10,183 bases of DNA from Planctomycetota bacterium (GTDB lineage Bacteria; Planctomycetota; Planctomycetia; Pirellulales; Lacipirellulaceae). This document shows positions 1 through 6,287 of the stretch, in pieces. The position numbers were made by a program, and so were the translations under genes. The notes under the pieces are model-generated. The model ran no database searches. It saw only the letters and a list, made by a program, of their open reading frames with translations, and was not told where the DNA came from. The first letter of the stretch is position 1. Every line of letters begins with the position of its first letter. The stretch spans positions 1 through 10,183 of the forward strand of contig JAKEGR010000177.1 of assembly GCA_022615465.1 (NCBI GenBank). Reading direction: 5' to 3'.

Positions 1-341
1 AAGGTGAAGGTGTCAAGTAGCGCGCACGTCGGGCGTCGATCGGTTGGATTGAAGCCTGTTCTTCCGACTTCGGCAGAGGATTCCATCACCCGCTCGTCAG
101 TTGGTCTGCATTGGAAAAATGCGCTGACTTGGCAGGACAGGTCGGCACATGGCGAGAAAAAAATTCGCTGTGTTTGGCGATGGCAAAGTTGCGTCAGCCA
201 AGGAGACGGGAAATCCGCGTTTCGATCGGGTTTTTTCGTGGTTTTCGATCCTTCACGACCCCTTAACGCTAGCATGGCAATCTTTTAACAATCGCCACAA
301 CCCATTGCACAACAACAGGTTAAGAAATACTTGGAATTGCA
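1..341. other. Left flank without a recognisable gene
   Basis: I find no convincing coding region here. Two plus-strand reading frames (from 4 and from 149) are open, but their translations resemble no family I know. One runs through the nrdJ promoter region and ends at 553. Neither has a good ribosome binding site. Base composition is visibly less GC-rich than in the genes that follow, with short A and T runs near 162-168 and 231-236, which fits intergenic DNA. No tRNA, cobalamin riboswitch or repeat was recognised. The 3' end of an upstream gene is not visible. Confidence 0.5.
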
Positions 342-369
342 TTGACGGGTGGCGTTTAGCGAGTAAGAT
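342..369 (+). promoter_or_regulatory. Candidate sigma70 promoter of nrdJ
   Basis: TTGACG (342-347) is followed after 16 bp by TAAGAT (364-369). These match the -35 consensus at 5/6 and the -10 consensus at 4/6. Transcription would start near 376, giving a leader of about 210 nt before nrdJ. An imperfect inverted repeat, TAGCGAGT (357-364) with ACTCACTA (373-380), overlaps the -10 and start point. A second possible -10, TATATT (420-425), lies inside the downstream NrdR box but has no clear -35. The promoter is inferred from sequence alone. Confidence 0.45.
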
Positions 370-382
370 CAAACTCACTAGA

Positions 383-398
383 CCGCAGTATGTGGTAT
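383..398 (+). promoter_or_regulatory. Weak upstream NrdR-box-like site
   Basis: The 16-mer at 383-398 matches the NrdR-box consensus (acaCwAtATaTwGtgt) at about 10 of 16 positions. On its own that would be unconvincing. It is listed because it starts exactly 31 bp, about three helical turns, upstream of the much better box at 414. Paired boxes with that kind of spacing are the usual arrangement for NrdR operators. Confidence 0.4.
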
Positions 399-413
399 CC
401 AGAAGGGCATCGG

Positions 414-429
414 ATACAATATATTGTGG
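414..429 (+). promoter_or_regulatory. NrdR box upstream of nrdJ
   Basis: The 16-mer ATACAATATATTGTGG matches the NrdR-box consensus acaCwAtATaTwGtgt at 14 of 16 positions, including the palindromic core ACAATATATTGT (416-427). NrdR is the zinc-finger/ATP-cone repressor that shuts ribonucleotide reductase genes when dATP is high. The site lies 158 bp upstream of the start codon of a class II reductase gene, the expected target. The match and location are seen in the sequence. Binding and repression are inferred, and no nrdR gene is in the window. Confidence 0.7.
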
Positions 430-447
430 TTTTGCAGTGCTTCTAAT

Positions 448-466
448 CCCGGTATTCCGGGTTTTT
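448..466 (+). terminator. Terminator-like hairpin in the nrdJ leader
   Basis: CCCGG (448-452) and CCGGG (457-461) form a perfect 5-bp stem with loop TATT, followed at once by TTTTT (462-466). This is a minimal intrinsic-terminator shape placed between the NrdR box and the nrdJ start. It could cut short leader transcripts or end an upstream transcript. The short stem makes it weak. Confidence 0.35.
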
Positions 467-500
467 GGTCATTACGGCCCTAAATCTAGTGCAGCGTCTG

Positions 501-524
501 GCCAGGGACGGTCGATCCCCTGGC
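501..524 (+). promoter_or_regulatory. 7-bp hairpin in the nrdJ leader
   Basis: GCCAGGG (501-507) pairs perfectly with CCCTGGC (518-524) across a 10-nt loop. No T run follows, so it is not a terminator. It could structure the nrdJ leader RNA or compete with the hairpin at 448-466. No function is assigned. I found no B12-box sequence that would make this a cobalamin riboswitch. Confidence 0.3.
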
Positions 525-587
525 ATGGCATGTACATATGTTCATACTGGTAGGATGCCCCTTCTTGATGCGCAGGAGGATTCTGCA

Positions 588-3500
588 ATGGCGACTGTCG
601 ACGTTCGTAAGACGAATCTCCGAGGTGCTGGCTCGGCGGCAAAACGCTTCCATGGCCGGTTGAAGATTGACGCCGCGTTCTGCCCGACCGATATCGACGA
701 CTTGTTCTCGACGGTCGATTGGGAAGTCCGCAGTTCGCAGATCAAGGGCGAGAACGGCGAACTGATTTTTGAACAGACGAACTGCGAAGTGCCGTCGTTC
801 TGGAGCCAGCTTGCCACGAACGTCATCTGCAGCAAGTATTTCTACGGCGAAGTGGGCACGCCGGAACGCGAGCACAGCGTGCGACAGCTCGTTCATCGCG
901 TTGCCCGAACGATCAGCGATTGGGGCCTCGAAGACGGCTATTTCGCCTCCGCGCAGGATGGCGAACGGTTTTACCGCGATCTGGCCTGGCTATGCCTCCA
1001 CCAGCATGGCGCGTTCAACTCGCCGGTGTGGTTCAACGTAGGTCTGTATCACCAAAACGGCGTCACCGGCGCGAAGTGCAACTGGCGGTGGGATCCGCGG
1101 ATCGGCGACGTCGCGCAGCCAGAAAACCCCTATGAGTTTCCGCAGGGCAGCGCGTGCTTCATCCAGCATGTCGATGACAACATGGAAGACATCATGGAGC
1201 TGGCCCGCAGCGAGGCGATGCTGTTCAAGTTTGGCAGCGGCACCGGCACGGACCTGTCGACCTTGCGTTCGCATCGCGAAAAGCTCTCTGGCGGCGGGCG
1301 TCCGAGCGGGCCGCTGTCGTTCATGCGAGTCTACGACCAGATCGCGGCCGTGGTGAAAAGCGGCGGGAAGACGCGGCGGGCCGCGAAAATGCAGTCGTTG
1401 AAAATCTGGCACCCGGATGTGATGGAATTCATCGAGTGCAAGTGGAAGGAAGAGCAGAAGGCCCGCGTACTCATCGAAAAGGGGGGCTACGAGGCCAACT
1501 TCAACGGCGAGGCCTACAGCTCGATCATGTTCCAGAACGCGAACCTTTCGGTCCGCGTGACGGACGACTTCATGCAGGCCGTCGAGCGGAACGAGGATTG
1601 GACGACGCACTGGGTGACTGATCCCAGGCAGCCCGGCCCGACCTACCCGGCCCGCGAAGTCATGGACCGGATGGCCGACTGCGCGTGGCATTGCGGCGAC
1701 CCGGGCGTGCAATACGACACGACGATCAACCGCTGGCACACCTGCCCGAACAGCGGGCGGATCAACGCGAGCAATCCGTGCTCCGAATACATGTTTCTCG
1801 ACGACACGGCGTGCAACCTGGCGAGCATCAATCTCATGAAGTTCCGCCGGGCCGATGGCACGTTCGACGCCGAGCGGTTCAAGGCGGCATGCCGGATTTT
1901 CTTCATCGCGCAGGAGATCCTGGTCGATCATGCCAGCTACCCGACGCCGGACATTGCCCGCAACAGCCACCTGTTCCGGCCGCTGGGGCTGGGCTACTCC
2001 AATCTCGGCAGCCTCTTAATGACGGCCGGCGTGCCGTACGATTCGGACGCGGCCCGAGGCGTGTGCGGCGCGGTGACCGCGATCTTGCACGGCACGGCGA
2101 ACCTCACGAGTACCGAACTGGCCGAGGCGGTTGGGCCGTTCGACGTGTATGAGAAGAATCGCGAGCCGATGTTGCGGGTGATGCAGATGCACCGCGGCGC
2201 GGTCGACGAGATCAACCCCACCTGTCCGGGAGATCTGCGCGAGGCGGCTCGCCGGGTGTGGGACGACGTGCTGGTCTCGGGCCAGGTGCATGGCTTCCGC
2301 AATGCGCAGGCCACCGTGTTGGCCCCGACGGGGACGATCAGCTTCATGATGGACTGCGACACGACCGGAATCGAGCCGGACATCGCACTGGTGAAGTACA
2401 AGCAGCTTGCCGGCGGCGGGATGCTGAAGATCGTCAACCAGACCGTGCCGCTGGCGCTGGAGACGCTGGGCTGCGACGAGCCGACCATTCGTTCGATCCT
2501 GGCCTACATCGACGAGTACGACACGATCGAGGGATCGCCCGATCTGGCCGACGAGCACCTGGCCGTGTTCGATTGTGCGTTCACGCCGCGCCGCGGCAAG
2601 CGGTCGATCGCCTGGCAGGCGCATGTGCTGATGATGGCGGCGGCCCAGCCGTTCTTGAGTGGCGCGATTTCGAAGACCGTGAACATGCCGCGCGAGACCA
2701 CGCCCGAAGACATTGCCAAGGCCTACTTCGACGGCTGGAAGCTGGGCCTGAAGGCGCTGGCGATCTACCGCGACGGCTCGAAGGAGAGCCAGCCGCTCGC
2801 CACGAGTACCGAGGGGCAGCGCGCGGCCGCGGCGGCGGTCGGCAAGCCTCGCCGTGAACGGCTGCCCGACACGCGGCAGAGCATCACCCACAAGTTCAAT
2901 GTGTCCGGCCACGAGGGCTATGTCACGGTGGGCCTCTATCCCGACGGCCGGCCGGGAGAACTGTTCAGCACGATGGCCAAGGAGGGCAGCACGATCGGCG
3001 GCCTGATGGATGCGTTTGGGACGGCCGTCTCGATGAGCTTGCAATATGGGGTGCCGCTCGAGGATTACGTGCGGAAGTTTTCGCATATGCGGTTCGAGCC
3101 GCAGGGTTACACGAAAAACCCGGACATCCGCATCGCCAAGAGCCTGATCGATTACATCTTCCGCTGGCTCGGTATCACGTTTCTGCCCGGTTACAAAGAG
3201 GCGAGCATGGGCGTGTTGTCCGGCCCTGAGTCGAGCGGCGAGCGGATCGGCTCGTCCTTGATCCCGGATGATGGCGGTGACGCCGCCCCACAGCCGGGGC
3301 CCGTCGCCGCCGGGCAAAAAAAATTCGCGGCCGGCGGACAGATAAAGCCGCGGCGGGCACCGGCCGACGGCGGGTCGGTCGCGGATAAGGCAGGTCCGAA
3401 AGCGGAGGGTGGAAGGCGGAAGGGGGAAGGCGGTGCGACGGCGACGTTAGCCCCCAGCCCCCAGTCCCCAGCCGCCAACGGCAACGGTCATGCCAATGGC

Positions 3501-3731
3501 CATGCGAATGGCAACGGCTACGGCAATGGCCATTCGAGCGAGATCAGCGCGGCCCTGTTGGTTCGCGCCGGCGTGATGCTCAAGGACAGCGGCCCGAACA
3601 CGGCCCGCAGCGAACAATTTGCTGATTTCCAGTCCGACGCTCCGGCCTGCGACAACTGCGGCGCGATCACAGTTCGCACCGGCAACTGCTATTTGTGCCA
3701 CAACTGCGGGTCGAGCATGGGTTGTTCGTGA
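588..3731 (+). CDS. nrdJ: Adenosylcobalamin-dependent (class II) ribonucleotide reductase
   Basis: The 1047-aa product reduces ribonucleotides to deoxyribonucleotides in the cytoplasm, using adenosylcobalamin as radical source and so needing neither oxygen nor a NrdB subunit. The ATG at 588 is chosen because AGGAGG (574-579) sits 8 nt upstream; in-frame starts at 465 (TTG), 525 and 555 lack such a site. Visible landmarks are redox Cys190 (SACFIQ), the NPCSE motif with Asn396, thiyl-radical Cys398 and Glu400, second redox Cys409 (DTACNLASIN), and the phosphate-binding APTGTIS (579-585) with GIEP (594-597). A TSCPD-type domain spans about 773-839. The C-terminal tail carries cysteines 1021, 1024, 1034, 1037, 1040 and 1046, which fits re-reduction of the active site. 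A low-complexity linker (about 935-985) tethers the tail. No intein is seen. An NrdR box upstream suggests repression by NrdR. Confidence 0.96.
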   Translation: MATVDVRKTNLRGAGSAAKRFHGRLKIDAAFCPTDIDDLFSTVDWEVRSSQIKGENGELIFEQTNCEVPSFWSQLATNVICSKYFYGEVGTPEREHSVRQLVHRVARTISDWGLEDGYFASAQDGERFYRDLAWLCLHQHGAFNSPVWFNVGLYHQNGVTGAKCNWRWDPRIGDVAQPENPYEFPQGSACFIQHVDDNMEDIMELARSEAMLFKFGSGTGTDLSTLRSHREKLSGGGRPSGPLSFMRVYDQIAAVVKSGGKTRRAAKMQSLKIWHPDVMEFIECKWKEEQKARVLIEKGGYEANFNGEAYSSIMFQNANLSVRVTDDFMQAVERNEDWTTHWVTDPRQPGPTYPAREVMDRMADCAWHCGDPGVQYDTTINRWHTCPNSGRINASNPCSEYMFLDDTACNLASINLMKFRRADGTFDAERFKAACRIFFIAQEILVDHASYPTPDIARNSHLFRPLGLGYSNLGSLLMTAGVPYDSDAARGVCGAVTAILHGTANLTSTELAEAVGPFDVYEKNREPMLRVMQMHRGAVDEINPTCPGDLREAARRVWDDVLVSGQVHGFRNAQATVLAPTGTISFMMDCDTTGIEPDIALVKYKQLAGGGMLKIVNQTVPLALETLGCDEPTIRSILAYIDEYDTIEGSPDLADEHLAVFDCAFTPRRGKRSIAWQAHVLMMAAAQPFLSGAISKTVNMPRETTPEDIAKAYFDGWKLGLKALAIYRDGSKESQPLATSTEGQRAAAAAVGKPRRERLPDTRQSITHKFNVSGHEGYVTVGLYPDGRPGELFSTMAKEGSTIGGLMDAFGTAVSMSLQYGVPLEDYVRKFSHMRFEPQGYTKNPDIRIAKSLIDYIFRWLGITFLPGYKEASMGVLSGPESSGERIGSSLIPDDGGDAAPQPGPVAAGQKKFAAGGQIKPRRAPADGGSVADKAGPKAEGGRRKGEGGATATLAPSPQSPAANGNGHANGHANGNGYGNGHSSEISAALLVRAGVMLKDSGPNTARSEQFADFQSDAPACDNCGAITVRTGNCYLCHNCGSSMGCS
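3399..3534 (+). repeat. Low-complexity tract inside nrdJ
   Basis: This stretch has three parts. The first is purine-rich, with GGAAGGCGG repeated at 3411-3419 and 3425-3433. The second is three tandem 7-mers, CCCCCAG, CCCCCAG, TCCCCAG (3451-3471). The third is a 6/12-bp degenerate repeat (3477-3534) coding for Asn-Gly-His/Asn-Ala/Gly units. All stay in frame and encode the linker between the reductase body and its cysteine tail. The minus strand of the C tracts has several G4-5 runs and might form a G-quadruplex. The tracts may come from simple-sequence expansion or from intergenic repeat DNA; this is inferred. Confidence 0.7.
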
Positions 3732-3754
3732 GCGATTTGGTGAATCCAGGGAAG

Positions 3755-3773
3755 GTTGACTAAAGCGGTCAAT
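3755..3773. terminator. Possible weak bidirectional terminator
   Basis: TTGAC (3756-3760) pairs with GTCAA (3768-3772), with a flanking G-T wobble, across a 7-nt loop. It lies in the 37-bp gap between convergent nrdJ and the DUF1080 gene and overlaps the latter's stop codon. The stem is short and the T content after it is modest (CGTTTAA on the plus strand), so support is weak. Confidence 0.22.
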
Positions 3774-4575
3774 CGTTTAATTCCAGTAGTTCGACTTTGC
3801 GGAACTCGATGGGGTGGCTCTCGGATTGGAGCGAGATCGTGCCGCCGGTGAGCATCTTTGCGGCGCCGGCTTCGAGGAGTCGCTTGCCGTCCGGGTCGCC
3901 GGGGTCGAGTTGCGGCTGGGTGTATTCGAGCACGGTGCGGCCATTCACTTGATGGCGGATGAGTTGGTTGCCGTGGACTTCGACTTCGACCGTGACCCAT
4001 TGGTCGCCGTGAAAAGTATCGGACGAGCTATTCGTGCAATGTTGCGCATGGAGCCGGCCGTTCATCACGACATGGGTGCCGGGCGTGCATAGGTTGGCGG
4101 TGGGGCGGGGATCTTTGCCGTCGCCGCCCAAAAACTGCACCTCGATCGAGACGGGAAAATCCTGGTCTTTGAGTATTGACTCGGGCGTCTGGCCGTGGAG
4201 CATGACGCCGCTGTTGCGCACGGCCCAACTCGGCCCGCCGTCGATTTGCTCGCCGACGAAACGGTATTCGACGCGGAGCACGTAATTGGAGAACGGCCGC
4301 TCATAGAACAGGTGGCCGAAGCGGTTGTTGAACGGGCCGTCGTATTTATCGTAGCTGACTTTCAGGATGCCGTCCTCGACGCGGAAGGTGTCGGCATCGT
4401 TGTCTCCCGCGTCGTGGCCTTTGATCTTGGGCGTCCAGCCGGTAAGGTCGCGGCCGTTGAAGAGCTGATGCCATTGGCCGGCGACGGATGGTTCGTCAGC
4501 GCGGCAAGGACTCGCGGGCGAGACAAGCAGAAGGGCTGGGAGGATAGCCGCGGCATAGTGGCATGCGATGTTCAT
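3769..4575 (-). CDS. Secreted DUF1080 / 3-keto-disaccharide hydrolase domain protein
   Basis: The 268-aa protein starts with a signal peptide (hydrophobic core about residues 7-20, likely cleavage near RA-DEP at 26-27; no lipobox), so it should be exported. The rest is one DUF1080 (PF06439) domain. It shows the opening FNGRDLTGW (39-47), VEDGILKVS (67-75), NSGVMLHG (121-128), SIEVQFLGGDGKDPRPTANL (143-162) and a closing HPIEFRKVELLEL strand (254-266). The family has a concanavalin-like beta-sandwich fold and is greatly expanded in planctomycetes. Some members act on 3-keto-glycosides during sugar breakdown; the substrate here cannot be read from sequence. The ATG at 4575 is preferred over a TTG at 4623 because it begins a clean signal peptide. 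Only a weak GGGGA lies upstream. The gene converges on nrdJ and diverges from the aminotransferase gene. Confidence 0.9.
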   Translation of the reverse strand: MNIACHYAAAILPALLLVSPASPCRADEPSVAGQWHQLFNGRDLTGWTPKIKGHDAGDNDADTFRVEDGILKVSYDKYDGPFNNRFGHLFYERPFSNYVLRVEYRFVGEQIDGGPSWAVRNSGVMLHGQTPESILKDQDFPVSIEVQFLGGDGKDPRPTANLCTPGTHVVMNGRLHAQHCTNSSSDTFHGDQWVTVEVEVHGNQLIRHQVNGRTVLEYTQPQLDPGDPDGKRLLEAGAAKMLTGGTISLQSESHPIEFRKVELLELND

Positions 4576-4606
4576 GGGGATCCCCGTAGGAGTGCAATGG
4601 TCGTCC

Positions 4607-4632
4607 AAAAAAGCTGCCCGCAAAGCGAGGGC
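4607..4632 (-). terminator. Hairpin plus T6 tract in the DUF1080 leader
   Basis: On the minus strand, CCTCGC, TTT and GCGGG give a GC-rich hairpin. The stem is either 5 bp with one bulge, or the alternative GCCC (4629-4632 side) with GGGC (4616-4619 side). AGC and six T residues (4612-4607) follow. This resembles an intrinsic terminator. It lies between the candidate promoter at 4711-4683 and the DUF1080 start, so it would act as a leader attenuator if used. Confidence 0.35.
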
Positions 4633-4682
4633 GGATCGCCGCTACGTTCCAACCAAGCATGATTCCGAGTTGCCTTACGCTG

Positions 4683-4711
4683 ATTATTTCGGCTGCGGTC
4701 GGTGCCTGCAA
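4683..4711 (-). promoter_or_regulatory. Candidate promoter of the DUF1080 gene
   Basis: Reading the minus strand, TTGCAG (4711-4706) is followed after 17 bp by AATAAT (4688-4683). These are 4/6 and 5/6 matches to the sigma70 -35 and -10, with ideal spacing. Transcription would begin near 4676, about 100 nt before the ATG at 4575. The -35 lies within the dyad at 4701-4716. Confidence 0.4.
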
Positions 4712-4716
4712 GCACC
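4701..4716. promoter_or_regulatory. Operator-like 16-bp palindrome
   Basis: GGTGCCTGCAAGCACC equals its own reverse complement at 14 of 16 positions. It covers the -35 of the minus-strand DUF1080 promoter and ends 14 bp before the candidate -35 of the plus-strand aminotransferase promoter. This is a natural place for a repressor of one or both divergent genes. The regulator is unknown and no regulator gene is nearby. Confidence 0.3.
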
Positions 4717-4729
4717 CGTCGGCTTGAGG

Positions 4730-4756
4730 TTGACCCGGCCGGTGAATGGCTGTAAT
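4730..4756 (+). promoter_or_regulatory. Candidate promoter of the aminotransferase gene
   Basis: TTGACC (4730-4735) and TGTAAT (4751-4756) each match the sigma70 boxes at 5/6, but the spacer is only 15 bp, shorter than usual. Transcription would start near 4763, about 35 nt before the start codon. Confidence 0.3.
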
Positions 4757-4797
4757 CTTCGCCCCTCACAAGTTTTGTTCCGACCGAGGATTAACCG

Positions 4798-5976
4798 ATG
4801 AAACTATCGAAAATGCCGGCTGCCGGCGCTACGCTTGTTGGTGTTCCCATGCTCGATGTAACGCGGCAGAACGAGCCGTTGCGGGACGAGACGGAAGCGG
4901 CGATTGCCGAGGTGTGCCGCTCGGGGGCATTCGTCCACGGGCCGGCATGTGCGCGATTCGAGAAAGCGATGGCCGAGTATTGCGGCACCGAGCATGCGGT
5001 CGGCTGCGCGTCGGGGAGCGATGCGTTGCTGTTGGCGCTCATGGTGCTGGGCATTGGGCCGGGCGACGAGGTGATTTTGCCGAGCTTTACGTTCTTCGCA
5101 ACGGCCGGGGCGGTGTGGCGGCTCGGCGCAAGGCCGGTGTTTGCCGACATCTTGCCAGAGACATTCAATATCGATCCGGAGGATGTGGAGCGTAAGATCA
5201 CCCAGGCCACGAAGGCAATCCTGCCGGTCCATTTGTTTGGTCAGTGCGTGGAGATGGACCGGCTCAACGCAGTGGCCGAGTCGGCGGGTGTGCCGGTCAT
5301 CGAAGACGCGGCCCAGGCGATCGGTGCCGAGTGGCATGGCCATCGCGCTGGTTCGCTGGGACTGTTTGGTTGCTTCAGCTTCTACCCGACCAAGAATCTG
5401 GGCGGCTTTGGCGACGGTGGTCTTATCACGACCAACGACGGCGAGTTGGCGGCCAAGCTGCGCGTATTGCGCGATCATGGCCAGCAGCCGCGGTACTATC
5501 ATCATTTCGTGGGCGTCAACAGCCGGCTCGATGCGATCCAGGCGGCCGTGCTCGGTGTGAAGCTTCCGAAACTCACCAAGTGGGCGCAGCAGCGAGAGCG
5601 GAATGCCACGCGGTATGCGGCCGAGTTCACCCGCCGCGGGCTGGGCAGGCAGATCGTGACTCCGCCGGTCGGCGACGGCTGTTACAGCGTGTGGAATCAG
5701 TACACGGTGCGCGTGACGAACGGTCGCCGCGATGGATTGCAGAAGTATCTGACAGAGCGGAAGATCGGCTCGGCCATCTACTATCCGGTGCCGCTGCACC
5801 TGCAGCAGTGCTTTGCATCGCTCGGATATCGCGAGGGCGATCTGCCGGTCACGGAGCAGGCGGCCCACGAGGTGTTGTCGCTGCCGGTGTATCCAGAACT
5901 TGCGGTGGCCGAGCAGAACGCGGTCATCGAGGCGGTGGCGGGTTATTGCCAGGGGTACGCCCGGGCCGTGGCGTGA
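4798..5976 (+). CDS. DegT/DnrJ/EryC1 family PLP-dependent sugar aminotransferase
   Basis: The 392-aa protein fits a fold-type I aminotransferase that transfers an amino group, usually from glutamate, to the keto group of a nucleotide-activated sugar. Such reactions feed lipopolysaccharide, capsule or glycan synthesis. Landmarks are GCASGSDALLLAL (69-81, PLP phosphate region), PSFTFFAT (95-102), VIEDAAQAIGAE (167-178, with Asp170 expected to hold the pyridine nitrogen) and FSFYPTKNLGGFGDGG (193-208) with the Schiff-base Lys199. NSRLDAIQAAVL (241-252) and the C-terminal VYPEL (364-368) are also typical. It most resembles WbpE-like enzymes; the exact sugar is not decidable. The start at 4798 has GAGGA (4786-4790) 7 nt upstream, whereas the internal ATG at 4849 has none, so about 17 residues precede the usual family start. 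No other sugar-pathway gene is in the window. Confidence 0.93.
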   Translation: MKLSKMPAAGATLVGVPMLDVTRQNEPLRDETEAAIAEVCRSGAFVHGPACARFEKAMAEYCGTEHAVGCASGSDALLLALMVLGIGPGDEVILPSFTFFATAGAVWRLGARPVFADILPETFNIDPEDVERKITQATKAILPVHLFGQCVEMDRLNAVAESAGVPVIEDAAQAIGAEWHGHRAGSLGLFGCFSFYPTKNLGGFGDGGLITTNDGELAAKLRVLRDHGQQPRYYHHFVGVNSRLDAIQAAVLGVKLPKLTKWAQQRERNATRYAAEFTRRGLGRQIVTPPVGDGCYSVWNQYTVRVTNGRRDGLQKYLTERKIGSAIYYPVPLHLQQCFASLGYREGDLPVTEQAAHEVLSLPVYPELAVAEQNAVIEAVAGYCQGYARAVA

Positions 5977-5986
5977 TGAGAGCGCG

Positions 5987-6019
5987 GCAGGCGCACTCCC
6001 GTTGATGGGCGGAGCCTGC
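5987..6019. terminator. Bipartite hairpin after the aminotransferase gene
   Basis: GCAGGC (5987-5992) pairs with GCCTGC (6014-6019), and inside it CCC (5998-6000) can pair with GGG (6007-6009). It sits 10 bp after the stop of the aminotransferase gene, in an 80-bp gap between convergent genes. There is no T run, so it is at best a factor-dependent or RNA-stabilising structure. Confidence 0.28.
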
Positions 6020-6056
6020 ACGAGCCGCGTGGCTGGCGCCCGCGAAGCCGCTGTGT

Positions 6057-6224
6057 TCACTGGTCCTTGGGCCGCTTGATTTCGCTTTTTCGCCGGCTGG
6101 GGCTCAAGGTCACCAGCAGTCCGGCGATGACCCAAAACAGCACGATGCCCCAGGACATGCTGTACGACTTGCTACCCGGCTGCGCCAGAAGAGGCAGGAT
6201 GTAAGCGAGAACGTGGGTACACAT
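6057..6224 (-). CDS. Small (55-aa) single-pass membrane protein
   Basis: Translating the minus strand from the ATG at 6224 gives 55 residues ending with TGA at 6057-6059. Residues 24-41 (start SWGIVLFWVI, then AGLLVTLS) form one clear membrane span. A basic, hydrophilic tail follows (SRRKSEIKRPKDQ, 43-55), suggesting a cytoplasmic C-terminus. Residues 1-15 are also hydrophobic and may be a second span or signal-like segment. I recall short planctomycete proteins with the same span followed by SPSRR.SEIKRPKD, but have no name or function for them. An in-frame TGA lies just upstream, so this is the only ATG start. The ribosome binding site is weak. It lies 63 bp after the HYExAFE gene on the same strand, separated from it by a terminator-like hairpin. 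Confidence 0.72.
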   Translation of the reverse strand: MCTHVLAYILPLLAQPGSKSYSMSWGIVLFWVIAGLLVTLSPSRRKSEIKRPKDQ

Positions 6225-6253
6225 GTTGGGCGAACTCGCAGGTAATCAGGTCG

Positions 6254-6278
6254 AAAAAAATGGCCGAGTCGGCTGCCA
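6254..6278 (-). terminator. Intrinsic-terminator-like hairpin after the HYExAFE gene
   Basis: On the minus strand, GCCG (6273-6270) and CGGC (6266-6263) form a 4-bp stem with loop ACT, followed by CA and seven T residues (6260-6254). A competing 5-bp stem, TCGGC with GCCGA, overlaps it upstream. The T7 tract right after a GC hairpin fits termination of the ykgJ-hisS-HYExAFE transcript before the small membrane protein gene. Confidence 0.4.
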
Positions 6279-6287
6279 CGCTGCCGA

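Noticed and set aside
134..155. Sigma54-type promoter (TTGGCA...GGCA)
   Set aside because: The GG and GC elements are too far apart (about 12 bp between them instead of 10) to fit a -24/-12 promoter.
149..553. Plus-strand frame of 134 codons before nrdJ
   Set aside because: It crosses the promoter and NrdR-box region, resembles no protein family, and has no credible ribosome binding site.
465..587. N-terminal extension of NrdJ by 41 residues
   Set aside because: It would start at TTG, and AGGAGG at 574-579 clearly marks the ATG at 588. The extra residues have no family counterpart.
376..587. Cobalamin riboswitch in the nrdJ leader
   Set aside because: A B12-dependent enzyme makes this attractive, but no B12-box sequence or multi-stem layout could be found in the leader.
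2016..3317. Open minus-strand frame of 433 codons opposite nrdJ (also 990-1970)
   Set aside because: The plus strand encodes a complete, motif-rich reductase across this region. Long antisense frames are expected in GC-rich codon-biased genes, and the translations are arginine-rich without any family signature.
588..3731. Intein or frameshift in nrdJ
   Set aside because: Reductase genes often host inteins, but the motifs run in normal order and spacing without any splicing-type insertion. The only odd insertion is the low-complexity linker.
4804..6135. Open minus-strand frame of 443 codons opposite the aminotransferase gene
   Set aside because: The plus strand contains the full PLP-enzyme sequence with its catalytic lysine. 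The antisense frame has no start signal or family resemblance.
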